Assembly: GCF_900142205.1 (NCBI RefSeq)
Contig: NZ_FRAA01000004.1
Span: 248,001-312,000, forward strand
DNA: 64,000 bases
Direction of reading: 5' to 3'
Source: Reichenbachiella agariperforans
GTDB taxonomy: Bacteria > Bacteroidota > Bacteroidia > Cytophagales > Cyclobacteriaceae
Below, in pieces: positions 7,711 through 15,818 of this stretch. The notes under the pieces were generated by a model. It was not told the origin of the DNA. It searched no databases and saw only the letters and a list, made by a program, of their open reading frames with translations. Made by a program: the position numbers and the translations under genes. How positions within the stretch are numbered: position 1 is the stretch's first letter; every line of letters begins with the position of its first letter.

Positions 7711-9489
7711 ATGACTGAGATAAGGAATGTAGCAATTATTGCACACGTTGACCATGGCAAAACTACATTGGTTGATAAGATCATCTATGCTGCGCAAGCA
7801 AACGATGCTAAAAGATCACAGGACAACAATGACTTGATCCTGGACTCCAATGATCTTGAAAAAGAGCGTGGTATCACCATCCTCTCCAAGAACGTATCTG
7901 TAAACTACAAAGGAACGAAAATCAACATTATTGATACACCTGGTCACGCCGATTTCGGAGGTGAAGTAGAGCGTGTATTGAGTATGGCTGATGGTGTAAT
8001 CCTATTGGTAGATGCGTTTGAAGGCGCTATGCCTCAAACTCGATTTGTATTGAGCAAAGCCTTAGGTATAGGCTTGAAACCAATCGTGGTAGTTAACAAA
8101 GTCGACAAAGAAAACTGTCGTCCTGACGAAGTACATGAGGAAGTTTTCGACCTTATGTTCAACCTCGAGGCAACTGAAGACCAATTAGACTTCCCTACGC
8201 TATACGGTTCGTCTAAAAACGGATGGATGAGTCATGACTGGAAAGATGAAACCGACAACTTGGAACCTCTCCTTGACACGATCCTAGAAACCATTCCTGC
8301 TCCAGAGAAAAAAGAAGGTGTATTAAGAATGAAAATCACTTCTCTGGACTTCTCTTCATTTACAGGGAGAATCGCCATTGGCAGAATCCACCAAGGCAGC
8401 ATCAAAGTAGGCCAAAGCCTAGGGTTGACCAAATCTGATGGAACAGTCCAAAGAGTAAGAATTAAAGAACTACACATATTCGAAGGTCTCGGCAAAAGAA
8501 GTGTAGAGCAAGTAGAATGCGGTGACATCTGTGCAGTGACAGGTATCGAAAGCTTCGACATTGGTGATACGATTACAGATTTTGATAATCCAGAACCAAT
8601 GGAAAGAGTAGGTGTAGATGAACCTACAATGAACATGCTCTTTACCATAAACAACTCTCCTTTCTTCGGTAAAGAAGGTAAATTCGTCACTTCTCGTCAC
8701 TTGAGAGATCGTTTGATGAAAGAGACCGAGAAAAACCTTGCACTCAAGGTTCAGTCTACTGATAGTGAAGATAAATTCTTGGTTTATGGCCGTGGTGTAC
8801 TTCACTTGTCTGTATTAATCGAGACCATGAGAAGAGAAGGATATGAGCTACAAGTAGGTCAGCCACAAGTAATCTACAAAGATGTCGACGGTCAGAAACA
8901 CGAGCCAATCGAGCACTTGGTGATTGATGTACCAGAAGAAGTCTCTGGAAAAGCCATCGAACTAGTCACCAAGAGAAAAGGCGAAATGACCATCATGCAG
9001 CCTAAAGGTGATGTACAACACTTGGAATTCAATATCCCTGCACGTGGGTTGATCGGGTTGAGAAACCAAATTTTGACTGCTACAGCTGGTGAAGCAGTGA
9101 TGACACACAGATTCAGTGGATACGAGCCTTTCAAAGGCGAAATTCCTGAGCGTCTCAACGGATCTTTGGTATCTATGGAGACTGGATCTGGTACTGCGTA
9201 TTCTATTGACAAACTGCAGGACAGAGGTGTATTCTTCGTCGATCCAGGTGATGAACTATACATCGGCCAGGTGATCGGAGAACACTCTCGCTCAAATGAC
9301 CTAGCAGTCAACGTCCAAAAAGGTAAGCAGTTGACTAACATGAGAAAATCTGGAACAGATGCCGGTATGAAAATCGCTCCTGCTAAGAAATTCTCTCTAG
9401 AAGAAGCACTAGAATACATCAACAAAGACGAATATGTGGAAGTAACACCACTATCTCTCCGAATGAGAAAAATTAATTTCAAGGCGTAA
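7711..9489 (+). CDS. typA: Translational GTPase TypA/BipA
   Basis: TypA/BipA is an EF-G-like ribosome-binding GTPase needed under cold and other stress and in 50S maturation. The 592 residues show G1 AHVDHGKT (11-18), G2 RGIT (53-56), G3 DTPGHADF (75-82) and G4 NKVD (129-132). EF-G-like domains II, III and V and the BipA-specific C-terminal domain follow; the sequence GERLNGSLVSMETGSGTAYS-type block lies near residue 480. Length matches the family, which runs to about 600. It is a single-gene unit with its own promoter box and terminator. Confidence 0.96.
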   Translation: MTEIRNVAIIAHVDHGKTTLVDKIIYAAQANDAKRSQDNNDLILDSNDLEKERGITILSKNVSVNYKGTKINIIDTPGHADFGGEVERVLSMADGVILLVDAFEGAMPQTRFVLSKALGIGLKPIVVVNKVDKENCRPDEVHEEVFDLMFNLEATEDQLDFPTLYGSSKNGWMSHDWKDETDNLEPLLDTILETIPAPEKKEGVLRMKITSLDFSSFTGRIAIGRIHQGSIKVGQSLGLTKSDGTVQRVRIKELHIFEGLGKRSVEQVECGDICAVTGIESFDIGDTITDFDNPEPMERVGVDEPTMNMLFTINNSPFFGKEGKFVTSRHLRDRLMKETEKNLALKVQSTDSEDKFLVYGRGVLHLSVLIETMRREGYELQVGQPQVIYKDVDGQKHEPIEHLVIDVPEEVSGKAIELVTKRKGEMTIMQPKGDVQHLEFNIPARGLIGLRNQILTATAGEAVMTHRFSGYEPFKGEIPERLNGSLVSMETGSGTAYSIDKLQDRGVFFVDPGDELYIGQVIGEHSRSNDLAVNVQKGKQLTNMRKSGTDAGMKIAPAKKFSLEEALEYINKDEYVEVTPLSLRMRKINFKA

Positions 9490-9524
9490 GCACTGAAATA
9501 AAAGATAAGGTCAAAAACGAAAAG

Positions 9525-9553
9525 GGCAACTCAGCAATGAGTTGTCTTTTTTT
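9525..9553 (+). terminator. Intrinsic terminator after typA
   Basis: GGCAACTCA (9525-9533) pairs with TGAGTTGTC (9538-9546) around a GCAA tetraloop, followed by seven T. It is a strong, single-direction terminator 36 bases after the typA stop. Confidence 0.9.
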
Positions 9554-9582
9554 GTTTCTAACACACCGTTCTTTTTCACAAC

Positions 9583-9600
9583 TTGTGACTAATTTCACAA
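9583..9600. promoter_or_regulatory. CRP/FNR-family type operator upstream of a lipoprotein gene
   Basis: TTGTGA-CTAAT-TTCACAA contains TGTGA-N6-TCACA (9584-9588, 9595-9599), an exact match to the CRP consensus half-sites and spacing. A second overlapping palindrome, TCACAAC-TTGTGA, lies at 9576-9588. It is 37 bases before the lipoprotein start, in the right place for control of that gene. No regulator gene is nearby, so the binding protein is inferred. Confidence 0.5.
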
Positions 9601-9636
9601 TTATTCGAATTCCCCTATAATTCTAAAAGTCTATAC

Positions 9637-10338
9637 ATGACGCTATTGAAAAAACTAACCCAACGATCCCACAAGCTACTCATGCTCACCTTGATGGGAA
9701 TTTTGCTCCATGGCTGTACTCCTGCACTCGTCTCATGGACCAACCCTACCTACCTACCTCACGATTTCAAGAAAGTTATCGTCTTTGGGATGTTTCAACG
9801 ACTGGACACTAGATTGGCATTCGAAGAAGCTGTAGTCGACGCACTGCTTGATCTTGGTTACCCCGCTGCTCACGGTATGACACTCATACCTCCTAGTTTC
9901 GAAATCACCTCTAATGAACACATGCAGCGAATTATTAAGAAGGAAAATTTCGATCTGGTCATCATGGCAAGTGCAGTGGATCAAAAAACAGAGACACAAT
10001 ACCACTCCAACTACAATGGCCCTTATGCTGGTGGTGCTTACGGTGGGTACGGTCCGTATGGATACGATATGTACAACTATTACAACTATCGCTATGGCTA
10101 CAATGTTTACTATGGCGGCTATGGTTATGGCTGGCAAGACCCTGGCTACTATACAGAACAGACCCAATACCTCATCGAATGTCAGGTATATGATTTAGGA
10201 GAAAACACCAATCCAGACAATTCCATCATTTGGACTGGACAGTCTCAGCTTATAGAGTCTTCCAACATGAGAACACTCGCGGCGAGATACGCCAAAATCC
10301 TGCTCAAAGACTTAGAAAATAACAAAATCTTAAAATAA
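9637..10338 (+). CDS. Lipoprotein with a Tyr/Gly-rich segment, unknown function
   Basis: A lipoprotein signal ends at C27 (LLHGC), so the mature protein is lipid-anchored. The 233 residues then hold an alpha/beta-like part (about 45-120, KKVIVFGMF and DALLDLGY), a low-complexity block of Tyr, Gly and Asn (about 126-172), and a final beta/alpha part with SIIWTGQSQL and LLKDLEN. The two structured parts resemble the DUF4136-type fold of small lipoproteins, interrupted by the Tyr/Gly insert, but this likeness is weak. It is followed 15 bases later by a binding-protein gene, and a CRP-type palindrome lies upstream. Confidence 0.8.
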   Translation: MTLLKKLTQRSHKLLMLTLMGILLHGCTPALVSWTNPTYLPHDFKKVIVFGMFQRLDTRLAFEEAVVDALLDLGYPAAHGMTLIPPSFEITSNEHMQRIIKKENFDLVIMASAVDQKTETQYHSNYNGPYAGGAYGGYGPYGYDMYNYYNYRYGYNVYYGGYGYGWQDPGYYTEQTQYLIECQVYDLGENTNPDNSIIWTGQSQLIESSNMRTLAARYAKILLKDLENNKILK

Positions 10339-10353
10339 TCAATCACAATCCCA

Positions 10354-11148
10354 ATGAAGACAATAAAAACATATTTGCTCGTAGCGGTGATCCTACTGAC
10401 CGCCAATACACTTTTCGCACAAGACAGATTATCTAAAATCGTAGAAAGTGGTGAACTCCGTGTCGGACTCACAGGTACTCAGCCTCCGTTCTCTATGAAA
10501 GCTAAAAATAATGAACTGATCGGTTTCGATGTAGACTTGGCTAATCTATTGGCAACTTCTATGGAGTTAAAATTAATTCTCGTAGAACTACCCTTTGCTG
10601 AGCTACTCCCAGGTTTGGCCAATGGTCAAGTAGATCTAGTCATCTCAGGCATGACCATTACACCAGCTAGAAACCTTAAAACTGCATTCGTTGGTCCTTA
10701 TCTGATCTCAGGAAAATCTATCTTGACTAAATCAAAAGTATTGGCTAACGTGACCAATCCTCAGGACATCAACACCAACAGAAAAGTCGTAACCCTCAAG
10801 GGTTCGACAAGTCAGAAGTTCGCTGAGAAACACTTAACAGACGTAGATCTAGAGTTGGTAGACAACTACGATATCGCAATTGACAAAATCAGAAACGACG
10901 AGTCAGAAATCATGATTGCGGACTACCCGACGTGTGCGTACGCGATGCTGAAGTTCCCGAATGATGAACTGGTCATCCTGGACAGACCGATGACAATCGA
11001 GCCAATCGGTATCGCTTTGCCTAACGACGATGCGCTATTTGTCAACCTCGTGGACAACTACATCGAGTCACTAGAAGCTGCTGGCGTACTAGAAATGATG
11101 GAGCAAAAATGGTTTGAAAACCCATACTGGTTGGCTCAACTGAAATAA
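10354..11148 (+). CDS. Periplasmic amino-acid-type substrate-binding protein (SBP family 3)
   Basis: A signal peptide (1-22, cleavage near LFAQ) leads into a bilobed type II binding domain of 240 residues. Typical family-3 features are LRVGLTGTQPPFS (about 35-47), GFDVDLANLLA (about 59-69), the hinge-adjacent DLVISGMTITPAR (about 94-106), and the second-lobe GSTSQKF and IADYPT segments. Such proteins deliver amino acids or organic ions to ABC permeases. No permease or ATPase gene is adjacent, so it is an orphan or acts as a sensor input. It may share a transcript with the lipoprotein gene 15 bases upstream; a strong terminator follows. Confidence 0.9.
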   Translation: MKTIKTYLLVAVILLTANTLFAQDRLSKIVESGELRVGLTGTQPPFSMKAKNNELIGFDVDLANLLATSMELKLILVELPFAELLPGLANGQVDLVISGMTITPARNLKTAFVGPYLISGKSILTKSKVLANVTNPQDINTNRKVVTLKGSTSQKFAEKHLTDVDLELVDNYDIAIDKIRNDESEIMIADYPTCAYAMLKFPNDELVILDRPMTIEPIGIALPNDDALFVNLVDNYIESLEAAGVLEMMEQKWFENPYWLAQLK

Positions 11149-11169
11149 CCAACTCAAGACTTTAGCCAA

Positions 11170-11209
11170 GGGGCTGTTTCGAAATGTCATCTCGAAACAG
11201 CCCCTTTTT
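11170..11209 (+). terminator. Intrinsic terminator after the binding-protein gene
   Basis: A perfect 13-bp stem GGGGCTGTTTCGA/TCGAAACAGCCCC (11170-11182, 11192-11204) with a 9-base loop runs into five T. Confidence 0.92.
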
Positions 11210-11249
11210 ATTTCAGCTCTTTTCCTCCCCACACTCCAGCCGAGTTTCT

Positions 11250-11257
11250 TACCTTTG
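11250..11257 (+). promoter_or_regulatory. Putative promoter -7 box for recQ
   Basis: TACCTTTG matches TAnnTTTG and lies 26 bases before the recQ ATG, just after a strong terminator, where a new promoter is expected. No -33 element is clear. Confidence 0.42.
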
Positions 11258-11283
11258 ATCCCCATCATTTCAAAACCCCAACT

Positions 11284-13410
11284 ATGCCCTCTGTATTAGA
11301 CAAAGCACAATCTATCCTCAAAGACACCTATGGTTACAAGGAATTTAGACCTTTGCAACGAGATGTTATTTCCTATGCGATAGATGGCAATGACTCACTA
11401 GTGATTATGCCCACAGGAGGAGGAAAATCAATGTGTTTCCAACTACCTGCACTTGCCCAAGAAGGTGCTTGTTTAGTCATATCCCCCTTAATCTCACTGA
11501 TGCGCGACCAGGTCGAAGCACTCAAACAAAATGGTGTAGCTTCTGCCTATCTCAACAGTAGCTTGACTGGAAAAGAACAAAATATAATAGAAGAGCAATT
11601 CCTTTCAGGAGAGATCAAAATCCTCTACGTCTCCCCAGAGAAACTACTAACCCGAGACTTTTTCAATGTTCTCAAATCTGTCACCCTCAACCTCATCGCG
11701 GTGGACGAAGCGCACTGTATCTCTCAGTGGGGACATGATTTCCGTCCCGAGTACACCAAACTCGACTTCCTCAAAAAGCAGTTCCCTACCGTACCCATCA
11801 TGGCACTGACCGCAACTGCCGACAAAGCTACCCGTACAGACATTGCCTCTCAATTGGGCATTCCACATGCCAAGACATTTTTAGCATCCTTTGATAGACC
11901 AAACCTAGACCTCACGGTTCGAGCTGCACAGGGTAGATTAGAATCCATCATCGGGATGATCAATCGTGCGCCTGACGAATCAGGCATCATTTACTGTCTC
12001 AGTAGAAAGAGCTGTGAGAAAGTAGCCGAGAAACTGCAAGCCAAAGGCATAGATGCAGACTTCTACCATGCGGGCATGCCCGCCGACGTACGCAACAAAA
12101 CACAAGAGCGATTCATCCGAGACGACCTCAAAGTAGTCTGTGCTACGATTGCATTCGGAATGGGGATAGATAAATCCAACGTCCGCTGGGTGATCCACTA
12201 CAACCTACCCAAAAACCTAGAAAGCTACTATCAAGAGATCGGTCGTGCGGGACGAGACGGGCTAGATTCCAAAACACTGTTATTCTTTAGTTATGCTGAC
12301 GTGGTACAGCTCAAGCAATTCATGGAGGACAGTCCTCAGAAGGCGCTACTTGAGGCCAAGCTCCAGCGTATGCAGCAGTTCGCTGAGGCGACTACCTGCC
12401 GCAGGCGGGTACTACTGAGTTACTTTGGAGAACAGCTCGAAACAGACTGTGGCAACTGCGATGTATGTCGCAACCCTCCCGAATTCATGGACGGCACTAT
12501 CCTCGCTCAGAAAGCTCTCTCTGCCAGTGCACGCACTCAAGAAAAAGTCGGTAGCCGACTACTCATAGACATCCTCCGTGGATCAGGTCGCCAAGAAATC
12601 TACCAGCTCGGATACCAAAACATCAAAACCTATGGAGTAGGCAAAGAGCATAGCTATTTCGATTGGCAGCATTTCATCGGGCAGTTCCTCAACCTCGGAC
12701 TCTTCGAGATCGCCTTTGACAACCACAACATCCTCCGCATCACCGAACACGGCAAGAAAGCGCTACGTGGAGAGGTTCCAGTACAAATCACCAAACCAGA
12801 AAGTGTCAACGAACGAAACCAAAGGCTCACACCTGCCAAACCCCGAAAATCGGTTCAGCACTCCAACGAGCTATTTGATCGACTCAGAACACTGCGCAAA
12901 AAGATCGCTGAAGAGCAGCAAGTCCCAGCCTACGTGGTATTCAATGATGCGACACTCGAAGATATGGCTGCCAAGCGACCAAACAACGAAGACGAGATGC
13001 TAGAAATATCAGGAGTCGGCCAGCAGAAAGTAACCCAATACGGAGATAGATTCGTCCGTGAGATTATTGCCTTCGTGAAGGAAAAGGCCGAACAGGGAGA
13101 GAAAATTAAAGGCGCAACACACTTGATCACCTTCGAGTACCTCAAAGAAGGTCTCAATCCCGAAGAGATCGCTGAGAAACGAAAACTCAACATCATCACC
13201 ATCTATTCGCACCTCGCCACACTCTACGAACAGGGACGTGACATCAACATCCGAAATTACATCAGTGAGGAAGAAGAATCCAAGATCTTAAAGGGCATAG
13301 AAGAAACTGGAGAAACCGAAAAACTCAAACCTCTCTTCGACCACTTCAAAGAAGAAATCCCCTACTACAAACTGAGACTAGCAATGGCGGTTCATAAGAA
13401 AAGACTTTAA
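11284..13410 (+). CDS. recQ: ATP-dependent DNA helicase RecQ
   Basis: RecQ unwinds DNA 3' to 5' in recombination and fork repair. The 708 residues show Walker A PTGGGKS (43-49), DEAH (141-144), ALTATAD (174-180), the helicase C block with GRAGRDG (about 320-326), and zinc ligands C372, C389, C392 and C395. The RQC winged helix and an HRDC domain (about 520-600) follow. A final helix-turn-helix-like part of about 90 residues (EGLNPEEIAEKRKLNIITIYSHL) is extra compared with the 610-residue E. coli enzyme and common in Bacteroidota RecQ. It is a single gene with its own promoter box. Confidence 0.95.
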   Translation: MPSVLDKAQSILKDTYGYKEFRPLQRDVISYAIDGNDSLVIMPTGGGKSMCFQLPALAQEGACLVISPLISLMRDQVEALKQNGVASAYLNSSLTGKEQNIIEEQFLSGEIKILYVSPEKLLTRDFFNVLKSVTLNLIAVDEAHCISQWGHDFRPEYTKLDFLKKQFPTVPIMALTATADKATRTDIASQLGIPHAKTFLASFDRPNLDLTVRAAQGRLESIIGMINRAPDESGIIYCLSRKSCEKVAEKLQAKGIDADFYHAGMPADVRNKTQERFIRDDLKVVCATIAFGMGIDKSNVRWVIHYNLPKNLESYYQEIGRAGRDGLDSKTLLFFSYADVVQLKQFMEDSPQKALLEAKLQRMQQFAEATTCRRRVLLSYFGEQLETDCGNCDVCRNPPEFMDGTILAQKALSASARTQEKVGSRLLIDILRGSGRQEIYQLGYQNIKTYGVGKEHSYFDWQHFIGQFLNLGLFEIAFDNHNILRITEHGKKALRGEVPVQITKPESVNERNQRLTPAKPRKSVQHSNELFDRLRTLRKKIAEEQQVPAYVVFNDATLEDMAAKRPNNEDEMLEISGVGQQKVTQYGDRFVREIIAFVKEKAEQGEKIKGATHLITFEYLKEGLNPEEIAEKRKLNIITIYSHLATLYEQGRDINIRNYISEEEESKILKGIEETGETEKLKPLFDHFKEEIPYYKLRLAMAVHKKRL

Positions 13411-13648
13411 CTAGCTTTTAGATACTAGAACCTAGACAAGATCAGATGCCCCAGCCCCGTCAGTCACATACAGAAACAAACCTGACAGGACAGCCGAAAC
13501 ATCAAACCAACGGATCCCCGCCATTCTCTGAAGCGACGAAGGAGCTATCAGGGAATCCCCCACAGTAAGCACTACTCAAAACTCATACACGAATAACACA
13601 AAGGGTCTCTAATCTTGAGTATTGAGTCTTGGTTCACGAACCATAGTT
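13411..13648. other. Non-coding gap between convergent recQ and bshC
   Basis: These 238 bases separate the convergent ends of recQ and bshC. They hold copy 1 of an intergenic repeat (see 13517-13561) and a degenerate TTGAGTATTGAGTC tract. No good terminator with a T-run and no open reading frame was found. Confidence 0.6.
13517..13561 (+). repeat. Intergenic repeat, copy 1
   Basis: CCCGCCATTCTCTGAAGCG, then GACGAAGGAGCTATCAGGG and AATCCCCC, are nearly matched at 15325-15369. The shared core is GAGCTATCAGGGAATC preceded by CTGAAG and a GAC/GAAG block. Copies lie on either side of bshC in the same orientation. The sequence looks like the diverged dispersed repeats (CATTCTGAAGCGACGAAGGAATC type) found between Bacteroidota genes. 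Confidence 0.65.
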
Positions 13649-15208
13649 CTATCCTTCCTTCAGTACATGCATCTGCAGGTCAAAGGGATCTAATGCCACA
13701 AGCAGTTCTTTGACGAAATTGGGGTTGTTGATATAGAAGTTGAGGAAGTTGTCATGACGCTCTTGTAGACCTCCTCTTGGGAAGAGCTTTTCCTTGACGG
13801 AAGCTATCTGATTGAGTTCGGTCTCGTGTTTGCGCTCTTCAGATTTTTTGAGGCGCTTACCAATGTTATCGATGCTCTTCACGGCCTTCGTATGTTCAGC
13901 AGAGATGAAACCTTTGAGCGAACCATCGATGACCTCCGCCTTCTCGATCAACTGCTCAAACACCGCCTCTAGGTCTCTGTACTCTCCATTAAGCGTCACT
14001 TCGTCACTACCATGCGTTGTTACATACTGCGCCTGCAACTCATCTATCGACTGAAACAACTGCTCGTCCGACCAACCAAACTTCGCTAATTTCTTCTGTG
14101 ATGCCCCATTGATATAGAGTGCAAAATTCCTTGGGAGTAAAATAGGGAAGGTGACCTCATGTTTTTCGAAAACCTTACCCAGCTGAAGCCAATAGATCAC
14201 CTCCGCAGGACCACCCACATAAGCCAGGTTAGGCAAGATCACCTCTTGATACAGAGGACGCATCACTACGTTGGGACTGAATTTTTCGGGATTGGAATCT
14301 AGAAGAGCGAGTATTTCTGTCTCCGAAAATGACAGCTCAGTATTGTTAACGAGATACTGACCATCCTCTTTGACAATACGCTCTCGTACCCCATCATCGA
14401 GATAAAAGAAGTTGATTTCTCGTGGAAATATCTGCGTTTTGTATCCCAACTGGGCCAACTCATCGTTAGTCTGCTCTACTAGTGTATTTGCCGAATGGTG
14501 GAGCAAATCATCCTTGATCATGGGCGAAAAGAGTTTTTTGAGCCTGTCATCATCGGCATCTAAGACAACCAATCCGTCTTCACCGAACAAGTCGTTAACA
14601 TAACAACGAACGGCATCTGCGAGGTTGCCATGATCCCGATAGGCCTGCTCAAACAACGCCACCTTCTCCGGTAGCTCCTCCAGTAGTCCTGTCAAACTTT
14701 CAGTAGACAGGCGCCCCACTCCTCCTTGACCCGGACACTCCCATTGGTACTTTTTACCGAATAGGTGGAAATAAGAAATTTCATCAAAATCATGATCCTC
14801 AGAGGCCATCCAATAGACAGGTACAAAATTACTATCTGGATATTTGACCTTCAACTCACGACAGGCATTGACTACCGTAGCGATCTTGTAGATAAAATAT
14901 AGTGGACCCGTAAAGATATTGAGCTGATGACCTGTCGTGACGGTGTAGGTATTGGGCAGTGCCAGATCGGTCAAGTTACCCGCCAGGGTAGGCGCCACTT
15001 CGTACCCCTCATACTGATCTTCGAGCACTTCGCAGAGCACTTTTCGGTTTAGGTTCGAAAACGACTTTCTATCAATCTGCTCACCAAAAGCATCAATCTC
15101 TGGACGCAAACCATAAAATGGAGCCAGCTCCTGCTTGTTCGACAAATAATCTATAAAAAACTGAGAAAACGACTGAGTGTCCTTGAGAGCTACCTTGTTG
15201 ACTTGCAT
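13649..15208 (-). CDS. bshC: Bacillithiol synthase (cysteine-adding enzyme)
   Basis: BshC ligates cysteine to GlcN-malate in the last step of bacillithiol synthesis, the low-molecular-weight thiol of Firmicutes and many Bacteroidota. The 519 residues carry the family hallmarks: TGHQLNIFTGPLY (92-104), VPVYWMASEDHDFDE (129-143), a central Rossmann-like part, and a C-terminal coiled-coil region (about 420-500, charged helices with KRLKKSEERKHE). The cysteine donor site is not well defined from sequence. bshA and bshB are not in the window. The gene is flanked on both sides by copies of an intergenic repeat. Confidence 0.93.
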   Translation of the reverse strand: MQVNKVALKDTQSFSQFFIDYLSNKQELAPFYGLRPEIDAFGEQIDRKSFSNLNRKVLCEVLEDQYEGYEVAPTLAGNLTDLALPNTYTVTTGHQLNIFTGPLYFIYKIATVVNACRELKVKYPDSNFVPVYWMASEDHDFDEISYFHLFGKKYQWECPGQGGVGRLSTESLTGLLEELPEKVALFEQAYRDHGNLADAVRCYVNDLFGEDGLVVLDADDDRLKKLFSPMIKDDLLHHSANTLVEQTNDELAQLGYKTQIFPREINFFYLDDGVRERIVKEDGQYLVNNTELSFSETEILALLDSNPEKFSPNVVMRPLYQEVILPNLAYVGGPAEVIYWLQLGKVFEKHEVTFPILLPRNFALYINGASQKKLAKFGWSDEQLFQSIDELQAQYVTTHGSDEVTLNGEYRDLEAVFEQLIEKAEVIDGSLKGFISAEHTKAVKSIDNIGKRLKKSEERKHETELNQIASVKEKLFPRGGLQERHDNFLNFYINNPNFVKELLVALDPFDLQMHVLKEG

Positions 15209-15673
15209 GTATCTTGATTGTATTATATGATGTTAGCTTGTACGAGATGATCCAAAATTGGATGCTTAAAATTGAACAAAGAAACTGACAATACTCTCCA
15301 AAACCGCATCAGATCATAAAACCACCCGCCATCGCTGAAGTGACAGAAGAGCTATCAGGGAATCTCCAGCCCCTCCTACAGTCTAGCCTTACAGACACGA
15401 ATCAGTCGGTATTTCTGAGAATAAAAATCAATATTCGATATTGAGCATTCGGCATTCATTATTCCAATCCTTTAAATATTACCTCAAAGACTCATATTAG
15501 GTGATTATCTTATAAAATAAACAATAACGAATTTCGAACAATGAATCTTAAATAACACAGTGATCTACTACCTCTCCCCCAGAAATACAGATTGATCCAA
15601 CAAAAGGAGAGGCAGACCCAATACCTCGGACATAAAAAAAGCAGTAACATTTTTCAACGTTACTGCTTTCGTG
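15209..15673. other. Non-coding gap upstream of bshC with a repeat and AT-rich degenerate tracts
   Basis: No gene is seen in these 465 bases. They contain repeat copy 2 (15325-15369) and, from 15425 on, tracts of the type ATTCGATATTGAGCATTCGGCATTC, which resemble degenerate repeats common in Bacteroidota intergenic DNA. The bshC promoter should lie near 15220-15260 but no TAnnTTTG box is evident there. Confidence 0.5.
15325..15369 (+). repeat. Intergenic repeat, copy 2
   Basis: CCCGCCATCGCTGAAGTGAC, then AGAAGAGCTATCAGGGAATCTCC, aligns with the copy at 13517-13561 with a few substitutions and a one- to two-base length change. Both copies are followed by an ACACGAAT word and then a TTGAGTATTGAG- or ATTGAGCATTCG-like tract, so the shared unit is composite and longer than the core. 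Confidence 0.65.
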
Positions 15674-15748
15674 GGTGGAAGACCGGGCTCGAACCGGCGA
15701 CCCTTGGTACCACAAACCAATACTCTAACCAACTGAGCTACATCCACC
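15674..15748 (-). tRNA. tRNA-His (GTG)
   Basis: On the minus strand the anticodon arm TTGGT-TTGTGGT-ACCAA gives GTG. The T-arm is GCCGG TTCGAGC CCGGT. The 5' end has the extra G typical of tRNA-His opposite C at the discriminator position. The acceptor stem has one T-T mismatch at the sixth pair. CCA is not encoded. A small CCCG-TTTT-CGGG hairpin (15758-15769) lies in the leader. Confidence 0.95.
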
Positions 15749-15772
15749 GTATGTTTCCCGTTTTCGGGAGTG

Positions 15773-15805
15773 CAAAAATAGAAAAGAGATAGCCACTTTT
15801 CCAAA
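15773..15805 (-). promoter_or_regulatory. Promoter for tRNA-His
   Basis: On the minus strand TTTG (15802-15805) is followed after 21 bases by TATTTTTG (15773-15780) and then CACTCCC. The two boxes match Bacteroidota -33/-7 elements. The start point would be about 15 bases before the mature tRNA. Confidence 0.6.
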
Positions 15806-15818
15806 ACAAAATTCTGAT

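Noticed and set aside
8232-9482. Long minus-strand frames under typA
   Set aside because: They are shadows of the strongly coding plus-strand gene with no independent start or features.
15568-15804. Minus-strand open frame of 78 codons and a plus-strand frame of 66 codons over the tRNA-His
   Set aside because: Both are translations of the tRNA gene (VAQLVRVLVCGTKGRRFEPG pattern) and its complement.
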